Assembly: GCA_003218305.1 (NCBI GenBank)
Contig: QHMY01000041.1
Span: 1-47,843, forward strand
Origin: Verrucomicrobiota bacterium
GTDB lineage: Bacteria > Verrucomicrobiota > Verrucomicrobiia > Chthoniobacterales > UBA10450
DNA: 47,843 nucleotides
Direction: 5' to 3'
Shown here: in pieces, positions 35,015 through 43,934 of the stretch
Numbering within the stretch: the first letter of the stretch is position 1
Layout: the number at the start of each line of letters is the position of its first letter
The notes under the pieces: generated by a model
What the model saw: only the letters and a program-made list of their open reading frames with translations
Told to the model about the DNA's origin: nothing
Database searches by the model: none
Program-made: the position numbers and the translations under genes

Positions 35015-37111
35015 CTATTTCCCTAGCTCATCCGCCAGCGCTCCGGCGTCGTACACTTTCTGCAGCGCTTCGGTAATCACGGCGGAATCAACGCTCACGG
35101 CCCTGGCTTGTTTGTCGGCGAAAACGCAATCGAGCACGAGCGATTGAATGTTGCCGTCGAAAATAATCCCGACGAATTCGTTCGCTTTGTTCACAACCGG
35201 GCTTCCGCTGTTGCCGCCAATAATGTCGGCATCCGAGACAAAGTTGAATTTTGTTTCGGGACTGAGCGCGGCCTTCTTGTCGATCCAGCGCTGGGTGAGA
35301 TTAAAAGGCGGCTGATTGTTGTGCTCGGTTGAGCGTGCATAAAGACCGGAGACGTCGGTGAAGGGAGCGACCGGTTTGCCATTCTCCTCGTAGCCGCGAA
35401 CCGTGCCGTAGGAAAGACGCAGGGTAAACGTCGCGTCGGGATAATTGCTGGTTCCTTCGAGGGCGAAACGCGCTTTGGCGATCTCACCGTAGGCCTGCTC
35501 CTTCACTTCGTCTTGCGTGTCATAAGCTTTCCGGGCCGCGCGGGCTGGGCCGTCGATCAGGCGGGCCAGTTCAATCATCGGATCCTTGGCCGCTGTCACC
35601 GCCGCGGCCCCGCCTTCGTATAACTGCTTTCGCGCCGCCACGTCTTTCAGCTTCGTGCCCGTGATTAGTTCCAAGGCTCGTGCCGTAGGAGATTTGCCAG
35701 CAAGAATTTTTTGGACCAGCGGATCGTTGAATCCGAAACGGGTCGCGAGATCGGAGAGGGAATCGGTCAGCGTTACCTGCTCCAGATCGTCATAGATCGG
35801 CTGGGTGCCAAAAAGGTCCAGCTCGAGCGATTCCTTGTTGCTGTCGCGGAATTCGGGGAATCGTTCGCCGTTCGGTTTCGGACGCTCGTCAGCCGCCCGC
35901 AACAGTCGCCGCGCAATCTTGAAAAGAGTACTGTTGAAACCGCGTGGCGCGCGATAGGTAGCCCCCTGTTTCCCACGAAATGTTTCGTAGTAGCTGTAGG
36001 TCGCGATAATCTTTGCCGTTTCTTCCTGCGCCTTGTTAATCCGCTCGTAGGCGGAGAGCGTTCCCTTCCATTTCGCATCTTTCGCCATTGCATCGCGCAA
36101 TTTTTGTTCGCGCGCTTTGAGGGCGCGGTCGATCTCGGGATCGAGCAACGCCGCCAGATAACCCTCGTACCGTTTCCGATTATTCTCGATGCCTCGGACG
36201 AGATTCTGGGCGCGGCGCTGGTTTTCGAGCGACCGATCCGCCCAGGAGTGCAGGAGACTTTCCCGCCGATAGAACAGGTTGAGCAGGTAAGGCACTTCCT
36301 GATCCCGCAACTCAGCAAGCTCGGTGGCGGCGAGCTGCCGGTCGGTGCGTCCGGGGTGACCACTGACGAAGGTAAGCTCGCCGTCCTTGGGCCCTTCCGT
36401 ATTCCACTTCAGGAAGTGCTCGATTTTCGCGGGCTGGCCGTTCTCGTAGGCCCGGAAGATGCAGACGTCGAGGTCGAAACGCGGATACTCGAAATTGTCG
36501 GGATCGCCGCCGTAGAACGCCATTTGTTCCTCCGGAGCGAAAACGAGGCGGACGTCGTCATAGCGTTTGAACCGATATAAATGATAAGCGCCGCCCTGGT
36601 AGAGGGTGATGACATCGGAGCGCAATCCGGTCTTGTCTTTGCTCTCCTTTTCAATTTCCGCGATGACCTTCTGGCGCGCCGCTCCGGATTGGTCCGGCGT
36701 CATGCCCGGCTTCAAGGCAGCGTTCACGCGCGGTGTTACATCCTCAATCGACATGAGCACATTGAGCTCGAGATCGGTGGCGCGGGGCTCTTCCGCCTGG
36801 GTCTTGGCGTAGAAACCGTCGCGCACGTAGTTGTTTTTCTCGCTGCTAATTTTTTGCAGCGTATCGAGCCCGACGTGGTGATTGGTTATACAAAGGCCGT
36901 TCGCGGAAACGAATGATCCGCTGCCGCCGGAATTAAACCGAACGCTCGATTTCTGGAGGTGTTCGAGCCACTGCGGAGTCGGTTCGAATTGATATTTCTC
37001 TTTGAATTGCTTGAGAGGCGGATTGTTGAAGAGCCACATTCCCTCGTCCGCGAAGGCTGAAACGACAGGGCCGGCCAGGAGGAGAATGAGAGCAAAAGAA
37101 CGGTATCGCAT
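35015..37111 (-). CDS. S46 family serine peptidase (DPP7/DPP11-like), exported
   Basis: The ORF extends to 37210; M at 37111 gives signal peptide MRYRSFALILLLAGPVVSAFA; 'GLCITNHHVGLDTLQ' and 'GGNSGSPVVN'. Confidence 0.92.
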   Translation of the reverse strand: MRYRSFALILLLAGPVVSAFADEGMWLFNNPPLKQFKEKYQFEPTPQWLEHLQKSSVRFNSGGSGSFVSANGLCITNHHVGLDTLQKISSEKNNYVRDGFYAKTQAEEPRATDLELNVLMSIEDVTPRVNAALKPGMTPDQSGAARQKVIAEIEKESKDKTGLRSDVITLYQGGAYHLYRFKRYDDVRLVFAPEEQMAFYGGDPDNFEYPRFDLDVCIFRAYENGQPAKIEHFLKWNTEGPKDGELTFVSGHPGRTDRQLAATELAELRDQEVPYLLNLFYRRESLLHSWADRSLENQRRAQNLVRGIENNRKRYEGYLAALLDPEIDRALKAREQKLRDAMAKDAKWKGTLSAYERINKAQEETAKIIATYSYYETFRGKQGATYRAPRGFNSTLFKIARRLLRAADERPKPNGERFPEFRDSNKESLELDLFGTQPIYDDLEQVTLTDSLSDLATRFGFNDPLVQKILAGKSPTARALELITGTKLKDVAARKQLYEGGAAAVTAAKDPMIELARLIDGPARAARKAYDTQDEVKEQAYGEIAKARFALEGTSNYPDATFTLRLSYGTVRGYEENGKPVAPFTDVSGLYARSTEHNNQPPFNLTQRWIDKKAALSPETKFNFVSDADIIGGNSGSPVVNKANEFVGIIFDGNIQSLVLDCVFADKQARAVSVDSAVITEALQKVYDAGALADELGK

Positions 37112-37264
37112 AGGCGCGCAGACTACGGCCAAGGCCGAGCCGTACCAAGATGCTTTTTCCGACTCCTGCTCATGATCTTGCTCCTGATCCACTCTGGCAG
37201 GGGCGATCAAGAATAGGATCAGGAGCAGGAGACTCCAGAGCGGTGCGGGCGCGGCCAGAGGCCG

Positions 37265-37792
37265 TTACAGGCCGGTGGGATGTCGCGCTTCGAAGCCGGA
37301 CAGCGTTCGCGAGGTGGGCTGCCAGCGGGGCGCCCAACGCCGCGAGGGATTGTGCGGAGAGGTCGTATCGAGGCGAAGACCGGCGATCACGGCGAAGGCG
37401 TGACCATTGCGAGCGTAAACCGTGATCCATTTTCCGTGTCCGCGATCCCCGAAAGCGCGCAACTCCGTCGAGCTCAAGGGCACGCTGACCAGGCCAGCGC
37501 CCGCCAAAGCGTAGGAGACGGTGGCGGAGCAGTCGTAGCCGCTGTCATGAAAAGTGCGATGGCCTCCACCGTAGCGGTACGGCTTTGTGCGTAATTGATT
37601 TGCGGCCCAGATGGCGCGTTTGACTGAAACCGGCGCGTTGGCCGGCGCCAGGGCCAATCCGCCACGAAGTTGGGCCTCATTTCCCGGAACGGTCGGGCCG
37701 GAGGCCGGAAACGAATCAACGGCGAGGCTGACCTGGGTGGCCAGAACGTAAAACGCAGCGCAGGAAATGAGTTTACGAACAGGATTCTTCAC
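37265..37792 (-). CDS. NlpC/P60-like exported protein
   Basis: 175 aa; 'KPYRYGGGHRTFHDSGYDCSATVSYALAGAGL' and 'NGHAFAVIAG' (Cys and His motifs). Confidence 0.75.
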   Translation of the reverse strand: MKNPVRKLISCAAFYVLATQVSLAVDSFPASGPTVPGNEAQLRGGLALAPANAPVSVKRAIWAANQLRTKPYRYGGGHRTFHDSGYDCSATVSYALAGAGLVSVPLSSTELRAFGDRGHGKWITVYARNGHAFAVIAGLRLDTTSPHNPSRRWAPRWQPTSRTLSGFEARHPTGL

Positions 37793-37937
37793 AGGTTTTT
37801 ATTAGCGGTTGCTGTGCCAGGGGTATTTCAAAAAATCGGCATAACGTCTAGCACAATTTGTCGCAAGACACTGGAGATCAGTGGTGTAGCCGCGTTCCTA
37901 TAGACGCGATCGGCAAGGGCTGCAAGCCGGTGCCGAC

Positions 37938-38537
37938 TCAATTTTTCTGCTGCTGGAGGGCGGCCACCTTCTCCTCAGCGCGGCTCACTTCGGACTTTCG
38001 TCCGCTTCCCATGGCCAGAAGTTTTTTCTGACGATGGAGATTGAGAAGCGCGGCCTCCAGTTCGGCTTTCTCCTGCTGGGCTACGGCGACGGCCGCTGCA
38101 TTCGTGGCCTCCTCCAGAGCGGCCTTGGCGTTTTCCAGTTCGCTTTGAGGAATTTCCGCCGCATCGAACCGGCTTTGTTGCTCGACTAGATTTTCCTGGG
38201 CCACCTGCACCCGGGCCTTCGCGAGGTCCGATTCAAGGCGCACCACTTTCATGGCGCGGTGTTCCGCTTCCACCTTTGCGATAATGCCGCTTCGGAAGAG
38301 GCGTTCTCCGGAAGCGGCGCTTTTCTTCGCTTTCTCGAGCGCAAGCGCGATCTGTTCGGGTCCGAGCTGCGGGGCGGCTGCCGCGGTTGACTCGACCGGG
38401 GCCCGGTTCGGCATTTCCTGAATCAATAAAGGCGGCTCAATCTCGAGTGGCTCCCCTGGATCCTGGGGCAACTCCTCTTCGGCCAGCAGCGAGGCTGCCA
38501 GAAACAGGCTCAGAGAAAATGCGAGGAAACGCATCAT
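37938..38537 (-). CDS. Exported coiled-coil hypothetical protein
   Basis: 199 aa; signal peptide MMRFLAFSLSLFLAASLLA then a long Ala/Glu/Lys/Gln-rich helix. Confidence 0.7.
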   Translation of the reverse strand: MMRFLAFSLSLFLAASLLAEEELPQDPGEPLEIEPPLLIQEMPNRAPVESTAAAAPQLGPEQIALALEKAKKSAASGERLFRSGIIAKVEAEHRAMKVVRLESDLAKARVQVAQENLVEQQSRFDAAEIPQSELENAKAALEEATNAAAVAVAQQEKAELEAALLNLHRQKKLLAMGSGRKSEVSRAEEKVAALQQQKN

Positions 38538-38688
38538 CGCGCTAAAGTATCACAGCTAAAGTGTGGTCGGCTAGCAAAACGGATCACCTCGGGGCCTTTG
38601 GCATGAGGAGGTCCAGACTTCTGGAGAAATTGCCTCGCCGCTCGAGCACGCGAAGCGCAAAGAGGGAGGCAGCCGCGATTCATTTCGA

Positions 38689-39813
38689 ATGGCTTTCGAT
38701 CACAAAGGGGAACCAGGCGAGGAGAGGACGCGGGAGGCAAAGGCACGCCAGATCCGGTTGACGGATGTGTTGCGCGGTCCGTTCGACGTCAAGTCGGTGG
38801 CGCTCACCGGTCTCTTCGTGCTCGCGGTGTTCTATACCATGTATTTCATGCGCGCGATGTTGTTGCCCATCGTGCTGGCTTTGCTTCTGAGTTACCTGCT
38901 CGCTCCCCTGGTCAGGCTTTTCGCCTACATTCGGATCAATGCGGCGTTCGGCGCGGCCATCGTCCTTCTTTCCCTGGTGGGAGCGCTGGTCTACGGAATT
39001 TCCCGTTTGGCCGATCCGGTCACGGGCTGGCTGGAAAAAGCTCCCTACAGTTTGCATCAGATCGAGCAAAAAATAATGCCGCTGAAGAAACCGATGGAGA
39101 AAGTCGCGCAGGCGAGCGGTGAGATCGAGAAGCTGACCACATCGCCAGAGGCGCACGCGCAGACGGTGGTGGTGAAACGCAATGCGCTCGCCGAAGCGTT
39201 CCTGACCCAGACCCCGGAGTTCATTGCCAGCGCGGTGGTCATGATGATCCTCCTCTATTTCCTTCTCGCCTACGACGGGGTCTTTCTGGCGAAAATTACC
39301 AGGGCCATCCCGCGCCTGGCGGACAAGAAACGCGCGGTTTCGATCGTGCGCGAGATCGAGCTGCAAATCTCCCGTTACCTCCTGACCATCACCCTGATTA
39401 ACATCGGCCTCGGGACCGCCGTCGGAGTAGCCGTCTATTTTCTAGGGTTGCGCAACCCAATCATGTGGGGCGCGTTCGTGGCCCTGCTCAACTTTGTGCC
39501 CTACCTCGGCGCACTGACCGGCATTATTTGCATAACCCTGGGCGCGCTCCTGAGTTTCGATAGTTTGGGATATGCCATGCTGATCCCGGCGAGCTATTTG
39601 GTTCTGGCAACCTTGGAGGGAAATTTTGTGACGCCCCTGGTCCTGGGTCGCTCGCTCACTCTGAATCCAGTAGTCATTCTGATCGCGCTGGCCTTTTGGG
39701 GTTGGATGTGGGGAATCTCCGGGATGATTCTCGCGGTGCCGATCCTGGCGGCTTTCAAAATATTTTGCGATCACATCGAGCCGATGGCGCCAATCAGTGA
39801 GTTAATGAGCTGA
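38689..39813 (+). CDS. AI-2E family transporter
   Basis: 374 aa; 'LVALLNFVPYLGALTGI'-type motif (AFVALLNFVPYLGALTGIICITLGALL) and C-terminal 'LNPVVILIALAFWGWMWGISGMILAVPILA'. Confidence 0.92.
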   Translation: MAFDHKGEPGEERTREAKARQIRLTDVLRGPFDVKSVALTGLFVLAVFYTMYFMRAMLLPIVLALLLSYLLAPLVRLFAYIRINAAFGAAIVLLSLVGALVYGISRLADPVTGWLEKAPYSLHQIEQKIMPLKKPMEKVAQASGEIEKLTTSPEAHAQTVVVKRNALAEAFLTQTPEFIASAVVMMILLYFLLAYDGVFLAKITRAIPRLADKKRAVSIVREIELQISRYLLTITLINIGLGTAVGVAVYFLGLRNPIMWGAFVALLNFVPYLGALTGIICITLGALLSFDSLGYAMLIPASYLVLATLEGNFVTPLVLGRSLTLNPVVILIALAFWGWMWGISGMILAVPILAAFKIFCDHIEPMAPISELMS

Positions 39814-39908
39814 ATTGTGCGGTGCCGCTGAGGGGGCGGCTTGCAAAGAAGGAGGGTTGGCGCCATGGGGAGCGCATGGCTGTTTCCGCAGGTGCTCCGC
39901 GAACCGAG

Positions 39909-41627
39909 ATGGAACCAGTCTTAGCCCGGCGCAATCGGCTGTTCTTTCTCGTTGCCCTCCTTCCCGCGGTGCTGATCGCCGCCATCATCAGTCGTTATGG
40001 AGTCAATGTTCCATACGGCGATGAGTGGTCGGTCCTCACTTTTCTCGGGAAATGGGATTCACACCAGCTGACGTTTGCCGATTTCTATGCGACCCACAAC
40101 GGGCACCGCATCCTTCTCCCGCGTCTGGTCTTCCTCGCCCTGGCTGAGCTCGCGCCAGGGAATCTGAAAGCGGAGATGTTCTTCTCGCTCCTGCTCTGCT
40201 CGCTGACTTCTGTCGGCCTCTACTTTCTTTTGCGACGCTCCGTGAGCGGCTCGACGGCGAAGCACCTGGCGCTTTGGGCGCTGATCAATCTTTTGCTCTT
40301 CTCGCCCATCCAGGCGGAGAACTGGCTCTGGGGTTTTCAACTCCAGGTTTTCCTTTCGAATCTCTGCGTCGTGGGAGCGATCGTTTGCGTGACGTCGAGC
40401 GCGAGTCTCGCCGCTCGTTTTGCCGGCGCGCTTGTTTTTGCCATGGCGGGGACGTTTTCTTTCGGGAATGGAGTGCTGATCTGGCCCGCTGTTTTTGTGG
40501 TCCTGCTCTCCCGGCGGGAGAGGTTTGCCGTTCAGGCCGCCTGGATCGTCGCGGCGTTGCTAATCATGCTTGCTTACGTTTCCGGTTATCCGGCACGTGA
40601 ACCGACTCCGGCGGCGACGCGCTGGTTCGATTACCTTCTCTATTTCACTGGTTTTTTAGGGGCGCCCCTGGCGCGAATTCCGAATGGCGCGCCTCTCATT
40701 ATTCCCGTCGTGCTCGGGGGAATTCTCGTGACCGGATTTGTTTGGATCGCCGCCCGACTGGTCTGGCGCCGGGAAGGACTTGGAACCACCGCGCCATGGC
40801 TGGCGCTGGGATCATATGCCATGGGAAGCGCCGCGATGGCCGCATTCGCCCGGATCCATTCGGGACCGGTCCACGCTCTTGATTCGCGCTACACCACTGT
40901 CGGGATAATTCTGGTCATTAGCCTGATCGGCTTGGTGGCGGCGGTGATTGGCCAGGATCCAAACCCAACTGGAGCCAGGTTTCGTAGGAAGAGGATCGTT
41001 ATTGTGGTGGCGGTGGCAAGCGTGCTGGTGCTGTACGCGATAAATCTGCCGTTTGAATTCCGGTATTTGCGTCTGAACCGCAGCTTTCGTGAGCGTGGAA
41101 AGGCGGCCCTGGAATTTTCCGCAGTCTTGGATGTCGAGCAGATTTGCCGCGCCGTGCTCTTGATCAGAGAAGATCCGGAGACTCTGGCGCGATGTTTGAG
41201 GGTGCTTGATCGCCTCAAGATGCTGCACCCCCCGCGGAGACAGACCGCGGTGGTCATGGATACAGAAGATCGGCCCAAACGCGCCACGGACGAATACGGC
41301 TTCTTCGAAAACCTTCGACCCTCGAACGACGGCGATATTCTGATTGCTTCTGGCTGGAGCTATCTTCCGGTCGAGGGCAGGCCGCCGGCGGCCGTGGTGC
41401 TCGCCTATCTGAATGGCACGGACTGGAAGGCGTTCGCTCTGTCTGACCTCACGGAAGTCCGCCCGGACCTCAGCGAAAAGTATCACAGCGGCAGCTATCT
41501 CGATTCGGGTTGGCGGTTTGGCTTTTCGCGCAGCCTCCTGCCTCCGGGAGATCAGGAAATTTCCGCCTGGGCCGTGGAAGCGGAGAAGGGCCGCATTTAT
41601 CGACTGCCGGGATTTTTCTTTCGATAG
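39909..41627 (+). CDS. Large polytopic membrane protein of unknown function
   Basis: The ORF is open from 39822; M at 39909 (MEPVLARRNRLFFLVALLPAVLIAAIISRYGVNVPYGDEWSVLTFL) is a plausible start; about 10 TM stretches. Confidence 0.7.
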   Translation: MEPVLARRNRLFFLVALLPAVLIAAIISRYGVNVPYGDEWSVLTFLGKWDSHQLTFADFYATHNGHRILLPRLVFLALAELAPGNLKAEMFFSLLLCSLTSVGLYFLLRRSVSGSTAKHLALWALINLLLFSPIQAENWLWGFQLQVFLSNLCVVGAIVCVTSSASLAARFAGALVFAMAGTFSFGNGVLIWPAVFVVLLSRRERFAVQAAWIVAALLIMLAYVSGYPAREPTPAATRWFDYLLYFTGFLGAPLARIPNGAPLIIPVVLGGILVTGFVWIAARLVWRREGLGTTAPWLALGSYAMGSAAMAAFARIHSGPVHALDSRYTTVGIILVISLIGLVAAVIGQDPNPTGARFRRKRIVIVVAVASVLVLYAINLPFEFRYLRLNRSFRERGKAALEFSAVLDVEQICRAVLLIREDPETLARCLRVLDRLKMLHPPRRQTAVVMDTEDRPKRATDEYGFFENLRPSNDGDILIASGWSYLPVEGRPPAAVVLAYLNGTDWKAFALSDLTEVRPDLSEKYHSGSYLDSGWRFGFSRSLLPPGDQEISAWAVEAEKGRIYRLPGFFFR

Positions 41628-43144
41628 ATATCGTAAGAGCCTCGCTGGTCCCGCAGTTCAAAATTGGATTGCACGACCTGGTTTGGAGCGTCGGATCCGA
41701 AACGCGAGGACTCGTTCGGTTCGTTCCAGTCGTCGAGTCGATGATCGAGAATAAGCCAGTCAGCCGAGAGAAGATCAGCGCTGAGCCGCGATCCGGGCCG
41801 GTTCGCCGAGAGGGGATTCATTTCGAGAAAATAAGTGGCCGGCTTCAGTTGGGGCAGCAGATGATAGAGAAAGGTGTCGTTATAGTTCGTGCGCCGCAGA
41901 TCGGCGGGGCCGACAAAGAGTCGCTGACCCGTCGAAGCGAGGTTGGTGATCGTCTCGAGCAATTCGCTGGTTTCGCGCGCGACCGAGAGAGATTCCATGG
42001 GGAAGCTGCGGCCATGATGTTCGAGGAAAACGACATCGTCTTTTTTGGAGCGGCCTCCGGCTCCGAAGGCTTGGCGTACAGGGAAAATTAGCTCGGGCGC
42101 CATTCCCGCGACCAGCAGCAAGGTCACAGCAACGAGAAGAAGGTGGCGGCTCTGCGAAGCGGGTCGGGCTATCCAGTGATCGAAAAGGATGGCAAGCGAA
42201 ACGGGAAGCAGCGCCAGGGAAAGGAAGCAGCACAGGGTGATGTGGCCGCTGTCCATTCGTTGCAAGGCTTCGTGAGTGATTCCCAAAGCGAAAATGGCTG
42301 CAGCCAAAAAGACGCGATTGGGCCACGCGCTGGTCTCCTTGCGCAGAGCCAGAAATCCAGCGCCGGCGTTAATTAAGGCCGCCACCAGGTGAAAGCCCAA
42401 AAGGTAAATCACGTACGGAGGAAGCGAAGCCCAGGGGAGTTTCCGGGCCGGATTGGTGAAGACAACCGGATAGAGGAAAACGTTATCGAAGAAGTTACGA
42501 AATCCGACCGCGTAGATCAAAAAGATCAGGGGAAGCATGCCCAAGCCGAACCCGGCAAGGCCGGTCCAACGGATTTTGCCGGGTTGGAAGAGAAGCAGAA
42601 GCCCTGTGGAAAGCAGCACCGCCGGGGTGAGATCGGGTCGAAAAAGTAAAGCGACCGCAGCAAGAAGGCCCGCAAGAAAAATCCCTCGGGCGCCGGGGCG
42701 CGCCGCTGCCAGCCAGATGGACCAGAGCGCGCAGGCCAGGCTTCCGATCCACGCGAACGGCGCCAAGCCGGTGAGCAATAGAAAGAAGTGGGCGATCAGG
42801 ACCGAGCCGAGAGCGAGGCAAACCCCGCGGGGGCGCACGATGCAGAAAAGCGCGGCCAGGATGGCGAGGTGATAAGCAAATCCGACGGTTCGAGCGGCGA
42901 ATATACTCGGTGAAAAAAGAGCATAAACGCCCGCGAGGAGGTAAGCGTTAGCCGGGCCGTAAAAGCTCTCGAAATCCCGGTACGGCAGCCAACCTTTTAA
43001 GATCAGTTCCGGGTAGAGGAGCACCGAGCCATCGTCCATTCGCTGGGCCACCGCATCGTAACCGGGCGCCGCGGTCCCCACGATCACCAGGAGCACGATG
43101 ATCCCAAGGGCAACGGTGCGCCAACTTCGTGGCAGGCTAAGCAT
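41597..43144 (-). CDS. Polytopic membrane protein, possibly GT-C/PMT-like glycosyltransferase
   Basis: 515 aa; 'LYPELILKGWLPYRDFESFYGPANAYLLAGVYALF' resembles GT39-type loop 1. Confidence 0.72.
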   Translation of the reverse strand: MLSLPRSWRTVALGIIVLLVIVGTAAPGYDAVAQRMDDGSVLLYPELILKGWLPYRDFESFYGPANAYLLAGVYALFSPSIFAARTVGFAYHLAILAALFCIVRPRGVCLALGSVLIAHFFLLLTGLAPFAWIGSLACALWSIWLAAARPGARGIFLAGLLAAVALLFRPDLTPAVLLSTGLLLLFQPGKIRWTGLAGFGLGMLPLIFLIYAVGFRNFFDNVFLYPVVFTNPARKLPWASLPPYVIYLLGFHLVAALINAGAGFLALRKETSAWPNRVFLAAAIFALGITHEALQRMDSGHITLCCFLSLALLPVSLAILFDHWIARPASQSRHLLLVAVTLLLVAGMAPELIFPVRQAFGAGGRSKKDDVVFLEHHGRSFPMESLSVARETSELLETITNLASTGQRLFVGPADLRRTNYNDTFLYHLLPQLKPATYFLEMNPLSANRPGSRLSADLLSADWLILDHRLDDWNEPNESSRFGSDAPNQVVQSNFELRDQRGSYDIYRKKNPGSR

Positions 43145-43308
43145 ATTGGGCGACCGCTTCTACGATGGATTACGAGGATTTTCCAGAGGCCTTTTGCTTG
43201 GCAAAGCCTCAAGCCTTCAGCGGAATTCCCTTCCATGGCCGGGGGACAGCGTGGCGAATGCCAGTCCGGTGGAATGCGCCGTGCTTAGGCAGGGAAGGGG
43301 GTGCTTTT

Positions 43309-43934
43309 TGCAACTGCGAACGAAACGTATTTTAGCGACATCTTTGTTCGCGATCACTTGGATCGCTACGGTGGGTTATGGGTTGGGCGCCTTGTTCCAA
43401 AACGAGAACGCGCCGGGCCCCGTCGGGAAAGCTTCACAGGAATGGACATCAACCCAAATTGTCCGGGCAACCGACCGGCCCACCCTGGTGATGCTGGCCC
43501 ATCCTCATTGCCCGTGCACCCGCGCCAGCATCGGCGAGCTCGCGCAAATCATGGCGCGACTTCGAGGAAGAGTAGCAGCCTACGTTCTCCTGGTTAAGCC
43601 GAAGACAGCCGGCCGCGACTGGGAGGACACGGACCTTCGACGCAGCGCTGAGGCAATTCCGGGCGTGCGAGTGCTGTTCGATCTCAACGGCGCTGAAGCC
43701 CGCCATTTCGGCGTGGAGACATCAGGTCACACTCTCTTGTTTGACGCGGATGGCCGCCAGCTCTTTAGCGGCGGGATCACCGCCTCAAGAGGACACGCCG
43801 GCGATAACGCCGGGGAGCGGGCGCTCGTTGCGCTCGTCAACCGTGAAACCCCTGCCCTAATTCGGACGCGCGTCTTCGGTTGCTCCCTGGCGAATCGCTC
43901 CGAAACGAAGCCCCCGGTGCTATGTTTGAAATGA
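43309..43934 (+). CDS. RedB-like/thioredoxin-fold-like membrane-anchored protein
   Basis: The ORF is open from 43098; start uncertain near 43309; TM 'RILATSLFAITWIATVGYGLGALF' then 'LVMLAHPHCPCTRASIGELAQIMARL'. Confidence 0.6.

Noticed and set aside
35711-36580. 289-aa plus-strand ORF antisense to the S46 peptidase
   Set aside because: Frame-shadow ORF in GC-rich sequence; the minus-strand S46 protein has clear catalytic motifs.
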